The notes under the pieces were generated by a model. The model had not been told where the DNA came from, did no database searches, and saw only the letters and a program-made list of their open reading frames with translations. Positions 27,741 through 33,125 of a stretch of 44,459 nt of DNA are shown piece after piece; the stretch's first letter is position 1, and every line of letters starts with the position of its first letter. The stretch spans positions 1-44,459 of the IMG/VR virus record IMGVR_UViG_3300044858_002247, one strand, 5' to 3'. Source of the stretch: a virus. A program made the position numbers and the translations under genes.

Positions 27741-27810
27741 GATTTTACTAACATTTTACAAGGGTAGACCCATAGGTGATGTAGATTTTACGAGGCAAGA
27801 TTTTACGAGG
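27741..27810 (+). repeat. Iteron-like ATTTTAC repeats
   Basis: Four copies of ATTTTAC on one strand within 70 bases: GATTTTACTAAC at 27741, ATTTTACAAGG at 27753, and two identical GATTTTACGAGG units at 27784-27795 and 27799-27810, spaced 15 bases. Such repeats at an arm junction may bind a replication initiator or regulator. Confidence 0.6.
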
Positions 27811-27813
27811 TGC

Positions 27814-28198
27814 TAGGTATTATATATATAATACCTATAGTATCTTCTACTAGTATCAGCCAGCCTATAGTATATATATATATACTATAAAGAACTAATA
27901 CTACTAACAATGTTAGTAGTATTACTCATACTTATTTCATAAGTATCTTTTATTTGGCTAGAACATACATCTTTAGTAGTTACTAGTAACTACAGTAAAG
28001 ATGTGTATTTAAGCCATAATCTAGGCTTTACTTTGTAAAGTCTAGATTGTACGTTTAGACTCGTAGAGTCTATGTTACTCTACGGAGTAGAGTAGGTTTA
28101 TCCTATTGTCTTAGATACTAACTAAGTGCCTTTGGCATTAGTTAGTCTAAGACTATTAGGATAGTTTATACTCTCTACTTCTATAAGTAGAGAGTATA
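27814..28198. repeat. Tandem array of distinct stem-loops
   Basis: Ten adjacent inverted repeats with short linkers. Positions are: 27814-27837 (perfect 24-base palindrome); 27866-27889 (perfect 24-base palindrome); 27896-27924 (13 bp, loop AAT); 27928-27946 (8 bp, loop TTC); 27955-28016 (nested 5-, 9- and 8-bp helices); 28018-28048 (14 bp including one G-T, loop TTT); 28056-28072 (7 bp, loop GTA); 28076-28094 (8 bp, loop GGA); 28099-28163 (composite 7-, 8-, 8- and 4-bp helices, loop TTT); 28167-28198 (14 bp, loop CTAT). The stems are unrelated in sequence to each other; only the fold and the 3-4 base loops recur. No ORF crosses the array. Confidence 0.9.
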
Positions 28199-28225
28199 GG
28201 GAGATCGGCTTGGAACCCTACTCTC

Positions 28226-28277
28226 CTCTTAGGTTTATAGTTCTTCGAACGAAGTGAGAAGAACTAGAAACCAAGAG
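28226..28277 (+). promoter_or_regulatory. Conserved-loop RNA hairpin, copy A
   Basis: The inner stem TAGTTCTTC/GAAGAACTA (28238-28246 with 28258-28266) closes the loop GAACGAAGTGA. Outer helices GGTTT/AAACC and CTCTT/AAGAG extend it. The loop can fold further into tandem G-A pairs, an AC/GU helix and a GAA triloop. The 3' flank reaches into the ribosome binding region of the gene at 28287. Copies B (29504-29552) and C (30491-30538) share the loop but not the stem sequence. Confidence 0.8.
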
Positions 28278-28286
28278 GGAGTAAAG

Positions 28287-28748
28287 ATGACGACTGACGA
28301 GATGATCGCCAAGATCGAGAGCCTCTCCGCTGAGGACCGGGCCTCGCTCCGCAGCACGCTGAGCATGGACGAGCCGACGACGCAGGAGCCGAAGGCCACG
28401 CCGTCGGAGAAGGTCAAGTGCAAGGTTTGTGGATTTCACAAGAAGGCGCGGCGTGTGAACGCCAGCGGTGTGTGCAAGGTGTGCGCTGAGGCCGTCAAGG
28501 ACGGCGGTGATGTGGAGGTGATCGGTCGAATGGGCAAGCGTGGCAGGAACACGGTCAGCGTCGTGATCGACGGGCAGCGCTTCACGGTCAAGCGCCTGAG
28601 CAGCAAGCACAGCGAGCGTGTGGCGGCCCGGTACGCCAGCAAGTCCAAGGGCTACGCCAAGCGTGGCAAGCGCACGGGTAGCGAGCCTAAGGGCCTGCCC
28701 ACTTGCTCCCGCATCGGTGCCGACGCCGTGCAGCGCGACGCCGACTGA
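28287..28748 (+). CDS. Zinc-ribbon protein in G+C-rich island (153 aa)
   Basis: The N-terminal 35 residues are acidic and helical. Then comes a zinc-ribbon-like pattern, CKVCGFHKKARRVNASGVCK followed by VC (two CxxC pairs), and a basic second half (SSKHSERVAARYASKSKGYA) suited to nucleic-acid binding. Codons end mostly in G or C: bases 28321-28380 are 43/60 G+C by count, against 27/60 at 29041-29100. It therefore looks recently acquired. The ATG at 28287 follows AGAGGGAGTAAAG; a frame opening 33 bases upstream has no ribosome site. It is the first gene of the early arm, right after hairpin A. Confidence 0.75.
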   Translation: MTTDEMIAKIESLSAEDRASLRSTLSMDEPTTQEPKATPSEKVKCKVCGFHKKARRVNASGVCKVCAEAVKDGGDVEVIGRMGKRGRNTVSVVIDGQRFTVKRLSSKHSERVAARYASKSKGYAKRGKRTGSEPKGLPTCSRIGADAVQRDAD

Positions 28749-28768
28749 ACCTGACGGGAAATCGTCAC

Positions 28769-28798
28769 TTGACGCCTAGCCGGGATGTGTGCTAGGCT
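28769..28798 (+). promoter_or_regulatory. sigma70-type promoter
   Basis: TTGACG (28769-28774) and TAGGCT (28793-28798) with an 18-base spacer and a TG one base before the -10 (extended -10). It ends 30 bases before the ATG at 28829. Confidence 0.65.
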
Positions 28799-28828
28799 TG
28801 TGTTCATCCGATAGCCAAGGAGGCTGAT

Positions 28829-29005
28829 ATGCGGTTCTACGTGGAGATCAACGACGAGATGCTCGCCAGCACGGATGCTCTGTGCATGGAGACTTGCCAC
28901 TACAACCTCACGGGTGATGATGTGGCGGACCTGCGCGAGTACGTGGAGGCGTGCGGTTACGATTGGCACGAGATCGCGTTCGTCTACACTCAGCGCGCGG
29001 CGTAG
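28829..29005 (+). CDS. Small acidic protein, G+C-rich gene (58 aa)
   Basis: A 58-residue protein beginning MRFYVEINDEMLASTDALCM, acidic with three cysteines. The start is very well supported by CCAAGGAGGCTGAT before the ATG. Codon use is G/C-ending like the previous gene and unlike the rest of the genome. It has its own upstream promoter (28769-28798). Function unknown. Confidence 0.75.
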   Translation: MRFYVEINDEMLASTDALCMETCHYNLTGDDVADLREYVEACGYDWHEIAFVYTQRAA

Positions 29006-29036
29006 TTGTAAAATACTAGCGGGGAGTTTGTAAAAT
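29006..29036 (+). repeat. Two TTGTAAAAT repeats at a start site
   Basis: Identical nine-base units at 29006-29014 and 29028-29036, 22 bases apart (two helical turns). The second overlaps the ATG at 29035. CTGTAAAAT recurs at the start of the gene at 29341, and its reverse complement ATTTTACA(A) at 27753. A shared operator for early genes is possible. Confidence 0.4.
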
Positions 29037-29232
29037 GTTTGATGATATTCTTGCTGATCTTGATGCTGGTACGCTTGATTGGCTGGTCATGGAGTTGGAT
29101 GATGCTGCGCTGCGTGCTGATAACACGTATGTTCAGGCTGAGTATCAGGATCGGCAGAATGATGTGAGTGAGGCTATTTGGAAGATTGCGCGGCTTGTGG
29201 AGGCTGTGCAGGATGAGAGGGCTAAGGTCTAA
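29035..29232 (+). CDS. Small acidic early protein (65 aa)
   Basis: Acidic, helical (MFDDILADLDAGTLDWLVME). The ATG follows GGGGAGTTTGTAAA. Codon use returns here to the A/T-ending style of the phage core genes. Function unknown; small acidic early proteins often target host enzymes, but nothing specific is visible. Confidence 0.7.
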   Translation: MFDDILADLDAGTLDWLVMELDDAALRADNTYVQAEYQDRQNDVSEAIWKIARLVEAVQDERAKV

Positions 29233-29234
29233 CA

Positions 29235-29276
29235 CTAGCGTCCATTTTAAGGCCCCTAGCGTGCGTTCTAAGGCGC
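29235..29276 (+). repeat. Two tandem 21-bp repeats
   Basis: 29235-29255 and 29256-29276 are direct tandem copies with 4 of 21 mismatches; shared core CTAGCGT..TT.TAAGGC. The length equals two helical turns and they sit in the gap before the gene at 29341, so an operator is possible. The gap from 29277 to 29340 shows nothing else clear except a TTTTACA/TGTAAAA inverted repeat around the next ribosome site. Confidence 0.5.
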
Positions 29277-29340
29277 TGCGAGGGCATGAGGAATACTACC
29301 CTACTGCTACCCTTATTTTTTACAACAGAGAGGCTGTAAA

Positions 29341-29511
29341 ATGTATACCTATTATGTCGATATGATTGCTGAAGATTGTTACGATGTGTACGTTAGTGAG
29401 GATGAGGGTTACACTTGGGAATACTACAACTCGTATGATAATCGTGAACTTGCGGACGAGGAAGGTCAGGCCGCTTGTTGGCTGGCCGCTGAGGACCCTT
29501 ATACTCTCTAA
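29341..29511 (+). CDS. Small acidic Tyr-rich early protein (56 aa)
   Basis: A 56-residue protein, MYTYYVDMIAEDCYDVYVSE and onward, acidic with ten tyrosines. The ATG follows GAGAGGCTGTAAA, and an inverted repeat (TTTTACA ... TGTAAAA) brackets that ribosome site. Its last codons run into the 5' strand of hairpin B. Function unknown. Confidence 0.65.
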   Translation: MYTYYVDMIAEDCYDVYVSEDEGYTWEYYNSYDNRELADEEGQAACWLAAEDPYTL

Positions 29512-29552
29512 TATTATCTCTGTAACGAAGTGAAGAGATAATATATAGAGAG
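29504..29552 (+). promoter_or_regulatory. Conserved-loop RNA hairpin, copy B
   Basis: CTCTCTA (29504-29510) pairs with TAGAGAG (29546-29552). After a single bulged A on the 3' side (29545), ATATTATCTCT (29511-29521) pairs with AGAGATAATAT (29534-29544). The loop is GTAACGAAGTGA. It lies between the small acidic gene and the ArdC-like gene; a small CCGG hairpin follows. Confidence 0.85.
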
Positions 29553-29582
29553 ATAGTTGCCGGAAACCGGAAAGGAAAAATG

Positions 29583-30473
29583 ATGAAGCCCGAACTGAAG
29601 AAGGAACTTTACCAGCAGGTCACTGCGGCTCTGATTGAGCAGATGGAGCAGGGTGTGGCTATTTGGCAGCAGCCGTGGGTTGTAAGTAAGGCTTACCAGC
29701 CGCAGAATGGTGCTAGTGGCAGACTTTACAATGGTTTTAATCGTGTGTATCTTGGCTTCCTTCAGGAGCAGTTTGGTAGCACTGATCCCCGGTGGTTCAC
29801 GTTTACCAATGTGAAGGATCTTAACGCTAAGGTAAAGAAGGGCAGCAAGCACACCATCGTGGTGTATAATGCTCCTGCAAAGTTTGACAAGGAGAACTCT
29901 GAAGGTGAGGTAGAGACTTACACCTACTGGAAGACCATTTACTACAAGGTTTTTCACGCTTCGCAGTGCGAGAATCTGCCTGAGTATGACTCTGAGGCTG
30001 AGGTTCCGGTTCAGCCTGACGGTGACGAGCAGTACGCTGGTATTAGCGTCCTTGACTCGTGGTGCCATGATAATCTCCATTCGTACGAGTACGGCGGCAA
30101 CCGTGCCTGCTACATTCCTGCGATGGATACCATCCAGATGCCTACCCCTGATATGTTTAAGCAGCAGTCGTGGTATGCTCAGACTCTCGCTCACGAGATC
30201 ATCCATGCCACTGGCGCGGAGAAGCGTCTGAACCGGCTGGAGAAGGCTGGTTTTGGTACTAGCACGTATGCTAAGGAGGAGTTGGTTGCAGAGTTTGGCG
30301 CTGCCATGCTGTGCGGCTCGCTTGACATTCCTGCGGACATGGAGCAGTCGGCTGCCTACATGAAGGGCTGGGCGAAGGCGTGCAAGGAGGAGCCGGGGCT
30401 GCTTATCAGCGCGGCGAATCAGGCCGAGAAGGCTGTTGACTACATCATGGAGGATGCTTACGCCGTAGCGTGA
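29583..30473 (+). CDS. ArdC-like antirestriction protein (296 aa)
   Basis: The N-terminal half (about 1-130) matches the ArdC N-domain that binds single-stranded DNA: KPELKKELYQQVTAALIEQM, NGFNRVYLGF and KKGSKHTIVVYNAP. The C-terminal half carries the zinc-metallopeptidase-like motif LAHEIIHATG (HEIIH at about 204-208) with a downstream EELVAE glutamate. ArdC proteins of plasmids and phages protect incoming DNA from host restriction, and the early position fits. The ATG at 29583 is preferred (six bases after AAAGGA); the one just upstream is too close. Confidence 0.85.
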   Translation: MKPELKKELYQQVTAALIEQMEQGVAIWQQPWVVSKAYQPQNGASGRLYNGFNRVYLGFLQEQFGSTDPRWFTFTNVKDLNAKVKKGSKHTIVVYNAPAKFDKENSEGEVETYTYWKTIYYKVFHASQCENLPEYDSEAEVPVQPDGDEQYAGISVLDSWCHDNLHSYEYGGNRACYIPAMDTIQMPTPDMFKQQSWYAQTLAHEIIHATGAEKRLNRLEKAGFGTSTYAKEELVAEFGAAMLCGSLDIPADMEQSAAYMKGWAKACKEEPGLLISAANQAEKAVDYIMEDAYAVA

Positions 30474-30490
30474 AAGCCGAAGCCTTTATA

Positions 30491-30538
30491 CCCTCTAAGA
30501 TAATCTCTGAACGTAGTGAAGAGATTATCTATAGAGGG
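30491..30538 (+). promoter_or_regulatory. Conserved-loop RNA hairpin, copy C
   Basis: CCCTCTA (30491-30497) pairs with TAGAGGG (30532-30538). A bulged A (30531) sits in the same place as in copy B. AGATAATCTCT (30498-30508) pairs with AGAGATTATCT (30520-30530), and the loop is GAACGTAGTGA. Compared with copy B, three base pairs change on both sides (T-A to C-G, T-A to G-C, T-A to A-T), direct evidence for selection on pairing. Confidence 0.88.
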
Positions 30539-30556
30539 ATAGAGGGGCTGACTGAG

Positions 30557-30751
30557 ATGGAAATTTACTACAAAGGAGAATGGATCATAATGGATGATTT
30601 TACTGGTGCTGAGTGGGATGAGTTTGATAATTTTGAGGATCTGGTTGAGCGTGAGTCTGATTATGCTGAGATCACGGCGGATATTGATGAGATGGCTAAG
30701 AAGATGATGGCTGATCCAAAGTATCATGATGAGATCGTGGGGTGGTTTTGA
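30557..30751 (+). CDS. Small acidic early protein (64 aa)
   Basis: Very acidic (DDFTGAEWDEFDNFEDLVER). The start is uncertain: the ATG at 30557 (GAGGGG nine bases upstream) or 30590 (AAGGAG 11 bases upstream, 53 aa). Its stop overlaps the next ATG (TGATG). Hairpin C lies just upstream. Function unknown. Confidence 0.6.
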   Translation: MEIYYKGEWIIMDDFTGAEWDEFDNFEDLVERESDYAEITADIDEMAKKMMADPKYHDEIVGWF

Positions 30752-30942
30752 TGACTGTTGTGGTTGGTGATGGTTGGATGGATGAGAATATGACTGAGGA
30801 TGATCGTGCGCTTTACGATTACCGCGAGGGTTATATTGATTATGATGATCTTCCGTATCATTTGCGAGAGCAGTTGCGGGATGATTATCTTTGGGCACAG
30901 GCTGATGCTATGTATGATGCGATGCAGGAAGAGGATATTTGA
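30751..30942 (+). CDS. Small acidic early protein (63 aa)
   Basis: Acidic and Tyr-rich (MTEDDRALYDYREGYIDYDD). Coupled to the previous gene by TGATG, with GGGGTGG five bases upstream. No recognised domain. Confidence 0.65.
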   Translation: MTVVVGDGWMDENMTEDDRALYDYREGYIDYDDLPYHLREQLRDDYLWAQADAMYDAMQEEDI

Positions 30943-30971
30943 TGGGTTATTTGCAACAGGAGATGATTAGC

Positions 30972-31415
30972 ATGACAAACGAGGCACTTGTAAGTAAGAT
31001 TAACGAGTTGGAGGGTAAGGTGCGCCTGCTTACTTCTCTCGCTGATGGTAATGCGCGGGAATGTAGCCTGCTGTTTCCTATGCTTGAGCATTTTAATACT
31101 CGTGCTGTAGAGCGTGGAGATCATAATGAGATCGTAGAAGCCGCTAAGTATGCTATTGATAATACTGGCCTTGATGTTGATTATGTTGTTGATACGCTGA
31201 CTCGTCTTGGTTTTACTATTGACGAGAATGATTTCAATCGTGAGTATCAGGTCAGCATGACTATTCCTGTGTATCTTACTGTGACTGTTAGTGCGCTTGA
31301 TGAGGAGACTGCGCAGGAGATCGCGCCGGACCTTGTGGCTGATGAGGGACTGCATAATTATCATCTGGATTGGGATACCATGAGCGTTGATATTGATTAC
31401 GTGGAGGAGATTTGA
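30972..31415 (+). CDS. Hypothetical early protein (147 aa)
   Basis: A short N-terminal coiled coil (ALVSKINELEGKVRLLTSLA), a helical middle, and a C-terminal beta segment (YQVSMTIPVYLTVTVSALDE) that recurs in small phage proteins. The start at 30972 follows AGGAG by nine bases; an alternative ATG at 30942 overlaps the previous stop. The end overlaps the next start (TGATG). Confidence 0.65.
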   Translation: MTNEALVSKINELEGKVRLLTSLADGNARECSLLFPMLEHFNTRAVERGDHNEIVEAAKYAIDNTGLDVDYVVDTLTRLGFTIDENDFNREYQVSMTIPVYLTVTVSALDEETAQEIAPDLVADEGLHNYHLDWDTMSVDIDYVEEI

Positions 31416-31966
31416 TGACTACTGCCAATAAGTATTACAAGATTATGGATGCCTATGGTATTGATCTTGCTATTGAGCAGGGCAAGGCTTGGTATCCCGG
31501 GGCTTGGATTTATTGCCGGAATCAGGCAAAGTCGTACAGCATCAGCCCGGAGCGTGTGGCCGCTATGCTGGCCGTCACTAGCCCTCGTGCTAGGTGGAGC
31601 AAGAATACTGAAGCCGTAAATCTACTGCTTCAGGACATGACTAAGCCTACCTATAAGCATCGTAAGCATTATGGTATCCTCACTCGTAATGCTGCTAAGG
31701 GTATGCTTGTTGCTAACGAGCGGTACTATAGTCGTCTCGTTACCGGACCTAAGGTGTCTAACTTTTATCTTAATATTCTTGGTTATACTCAGCCTGTTAC
31801 TGTTGATAGTATTATGAGTAAGGCTGCTGGTTATGGTAGTGATGTGAATGATAAGATTAGGTCTGAGGTGACGGAGGCTTGCATTACGCTTGGTAGTGTG
31901 CTAGACTTGTCTCCTAGGGATACTCAGGCTGCTGTGTGGTGCGCTTTTAGGCGCTCTGCAGCATAA
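31415..31966 (+). CDS. HhH-GPD-like protein, possible DNA glycosylase (183 aa)
   Basis: Contains MLAVTSPRARWSKNTEAVNL, GILTRNAAKG and GPKVSNFYLNILG followed by PVTVDSIM. The GPKxSNF...VTVDS segment resembles the helix-hairpin-helix and catalytic aspartate of HhH-GPD base-excision glycosylases. Actinophage homologues, as I recall, are annotated only as a domain of unknown function (DUF7178). The catalytic lysine is not obvious, so activity is uncertain; a structural or regulatory DNA-binding role is possible. The ATG is coupled to the previous gene. Confidence 0.6.
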   Translation: MTTANKYYKIMDAYGIDLAIEQGKAWYPGAWIYCRNQAKSYSISPERVAAMLAVTSPRARWSKNTEAVNLLLQDMTKPTYKHRKHYGILTRNAAKGMLVANERYYSRLVTGPKVSNFYLNILGYTQPVTVDSIMSKAAGYGSDVNDKIRSEVTEACITLGSVLDLSPRDTQAAVWCAFRRSAA

Positions 31967-31972
31967 CGGTTA

Positions 31973-32054
31973 GCGGGTGTGGCGGAATTGGTAGACGCGC
32001 CTGACTCAAAATCAGGTACCGCAAGGTGTGGGGGTTCGATTCCCTCCACCCGCA
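31973..32054 (+). tRNA. tRNA-Leu (CAA)
   Basis: Acceptor stem GCGGGTG/CACCCGC, anticodon stem CCTGA/TCAGG around loop CTCAAAA (anticodon CAA), a variable arm typical of type II tRNAs, and a T-arm with GGTTCGATTCC. No encoded CCA. The first 18 bases after the preceding gene (31967-31972 included) show no separate promoter. Confidence 0.93.
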
Positions 32055-32055
32055 T

Positions 32056-32126
32056 TCGGGGTTCGTCTAACGGCAAGACAAACGACTGTTAATCGTTGAA
32101 TGTAAGTTCGATTCTTACACCCCGAG
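32056..32126 (+). tRNA. tRNA-Asn (GTT)
   Basis: Acceptor TCGGGGT/ACCCCGA, anticodon stem AACGA/TCGTT with loop CTGTTAA (anticodon GTT), T-loop GTTCGATTC. Separated from tRNA-Leu by one base. Confidence 0.92.
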
Positions 32127-32130
32127 TATC

Positions 32131-32202
32131 GGAGTCATAGCGTAACGGTAGCGCGTCGGGCTTTTAACCCGTAAGGTCTAGGTTCAAATCCTAGTGACTC
32201 CA
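32131..32202 (+). tRNA. tRNA-Lys (TTT)
   Basis: Acceptor GGAGTCA/TGACTCC, anticodon loop CTTTTAA (anticodon TTT), T-loop GGTTCAAATCC. The anticodon stem has four firm pairs with a T-T at its outer end. Confidence 0.92.
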
Positions 32203-32204
32203 CT

Positions 32205-32254
32205 GGGTAGGAGAATTGACGCGAGAACGAAGGTTGGGCGTACCCTTCCTACCC
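32205..32254 (+). ncRNA. Structured 50-nt spacer between tRNA-Lys and tRNA-Gln
   Basis: GGGTAGG (32205-32211) pairs with CCTACCC (32248-32254), a 7-bp acceptor-like helix. Inside is an AAGG...CCTT hairpin with a GGGCGTACCC core. There is no T-arm, so it is not a functional tRNA. It could be a decayed tRNA, a processing signal or a small RNA. A GAACGAAG stretch inside resembles the loop of hairpins A-C, perhaps by chance. Confidence 0.45.
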
Positions 32255-32261
32255 TTCATAT

Positions 32262-32332
32262 TGGGGGATCGTCTAACGGCAGGACACGGGGTTTTGGTCC
32301 CCGGTATCTAGGTTCGAATCCTAGTCCCCCAG
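32262..32332 (+). tRNA. tRNA-Gln (TTG)
   Basis: Acceptor TGGGGGA/TCCCCCA, anticodon stem CGGGG/CCCCG with loop TTTTGGT (anticodon TTG), T-loop GGTTCGAATCC. Confidence 0.93.
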
Positions 32333-32336
32333 TAAC

Positions 32337-32365
32337 TTGACAAAAGGAATATTGTATGGTACAAT
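32337..32365 (+). promoter_or_regulatory. Consensus sigma70 promoter after the tRNA cluster
   Basis: TTGACA (32337-32342), a 17-base spacer, and TACAAT (32360-32365) with an extended -10 TG. It starts about five bases past tRNA-Gln and 27 bases before the ATG at 32392. It matches the promoter at 41332-41360 in both boxes and spacing. Confidence 0.85.
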
Positions 32366-32391
32366 CCACATATAAAATATGGAGAGATCAT

Positions 32392-32538
32392 ATGAATAAT
32401 GATACTTGGTCCTATGAAGATTATCTAGAGTGGGATAGAGATTATAAAGAGTATGTAGAAGATATTCTTGATAAATATACATATAATACTAAAGAAAATA
32501 GTAATATTGATGATGTTAAATGGGAACCGGGATTCTAA
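32392..32538 (+). CDS. Small acidic protein (48 aa)
   Basis: A 48-residue protein rich in Asp, Tyr and Trp (NNDTWSYEDYLEWDRDYKEY). The ATG at 32392 follows ATGGAGAGATCAT; an upstream in-frame ATG (32356) overlaps the promoter and is rejected. It is the first gene from the consensus promoter and is coupled to the AT-hook gene by TAATG. Function unknown. Confidence 0.7.
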   Translation: MNNDTWSYEDYLEWDRDYKEYVEDILDKYTYNTKENSNIDDVKWEPGF

Positions 32539-32807
32539 TGGGTAAAAAGAAAAAGCATAAGGAGCATGAAGTTGTTGTCACTTATAAGCGGAAGCGAGGC
32601 CGCCCGTCTGGAGTCGATCCTATGGTGGCTTGGCATATTGAATTGGATGACAAGTTTGTTGGAACAAGCACTACGCTCAATGGGGTAAGTCATATGCTTT
32701 ATGATATGGGTTATAAGACTTGGGCGTTTAGGCGGGTTCCTGATAAGAAGAATCGTCCTAAGTTTCGTGCTACTGTGTGGTGGTTTGATAAGGATAAGGA
32801 GTCCTGA
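32538..32807 (+). CDS. AT-hook-like DNA-binding protein (89 aa)
   Basis: The N-terminus is Lys/His-rich and contains KRKRGRPSG, a canonical AT-hook core (RGRP flanked by basic residues) that binds the minor groove of A+T-rich DNA. The remainder (WHIELDDKFVGTSTTLNGVS, FRRVPDKKNRPKFRATVWWF) looks like a small beta domain. It might act on the A+T-rich hairpin region at 27.8 kb or on host nucleoid DNA; this is inference. Coupled at both ends. Confidence 0.7.
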   Translation: MGKKKKHKEHEVVVTYKRKRGRPSGVDPMVAWHIELDDKFVGTSTTLNGVSHMLYDMGYKTWAFRRVPDKKNRPKFRATVWWFDKDKES

Positions 32808-32941
32808 TGGCTGTGAAGGGTACGCTTAAGAAGAATAAGTTGGAGGCTGCGATGAATCGTAGGCTTGAGCGGGGTAAGAAGAAGGCTGAGGCTAAGGCGC
32901 TTCGGCAGGCTCGTAAGTTGAAGGAGAAGCAGCGTGTTTAA
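32807..32941 (+). CDS. Small very basic helical protein (44 aa)
   Basis: A 44-residue Lys/Arg/Ala-rich helix (RRLERGKKKAEAKALRQARK). The ATG overlaps the previous stop (TGATG). Probably a nucleic-acid-binding peptide; unrecognised. Confidence 0.65.
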   Translation: MAVKGTLKKNKLEAAMNRRLERGKKKAEAKALRQARKLKEKQRV

Positions 32942-33125
32942 GTTTGTCAGCAAAGGTGATTCGCATGATAATGAGTCGGCTTTGTTTTACAATGGTCAGC
33001 GTTTGCTGAGTATCTACGCTAGGGTGCATACCGATGGTGGTGTGTATGTTCAGGTTGAGGATGGTAATGGTATCATGTGCTCTGATTGGGAGGATTATCT
33101 AGAGGATTATGAAGACGCTAATTGA
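32934..33125 (+). CDS. Hypothetical protein (63 aa)
   Basis: Starts at a GTG seven bases after AAGGAG, overlapping the previous gene by eight bases. Contains SALFYNGQRLLSIYARVHTD and an acidic C-terminus. Unrecognised. Confidence 0.65.
   Translation: MFKFVSKGDSHDNESALFYNGQRLLSIYARVHTDGGVYVQVEDGNGIMCSDWEDYLEDYEDAN

Larger units (their letters stand above)
27521..28225. other. Non-coding divergent region between late and early arms
   Basis: About 700 bases without a credible gene. It holds a possible leftward promoter (27554-27582), an A+T-rich stretch (27590-27690), a 12-bp palindrome GTATGCGCATAC (27714-27725), ATTTTAC iteron-like repeats (27741-27810) and a dense array of stem-loops (27814-28198). 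The region separates two divergent gene blocks and is the best candidate for a replication origin and/or a long structured 5' leader of early mRNA. I found no convincing rightward sigma70 promoter by eye. Confidence 0.7.

Noticed and set aside
27814-28198. CRISPR array
   Set aside because: The stems differ in sequence from one another and there is no repeat-spacer periodicity.
32356-32391. Upstream start of the 48-aa gene at 32356
   Set aside because: This ATG lies within the consensus promoter, upstream of the expected transcription start; the ATG at 32392 has a good ribosome site.
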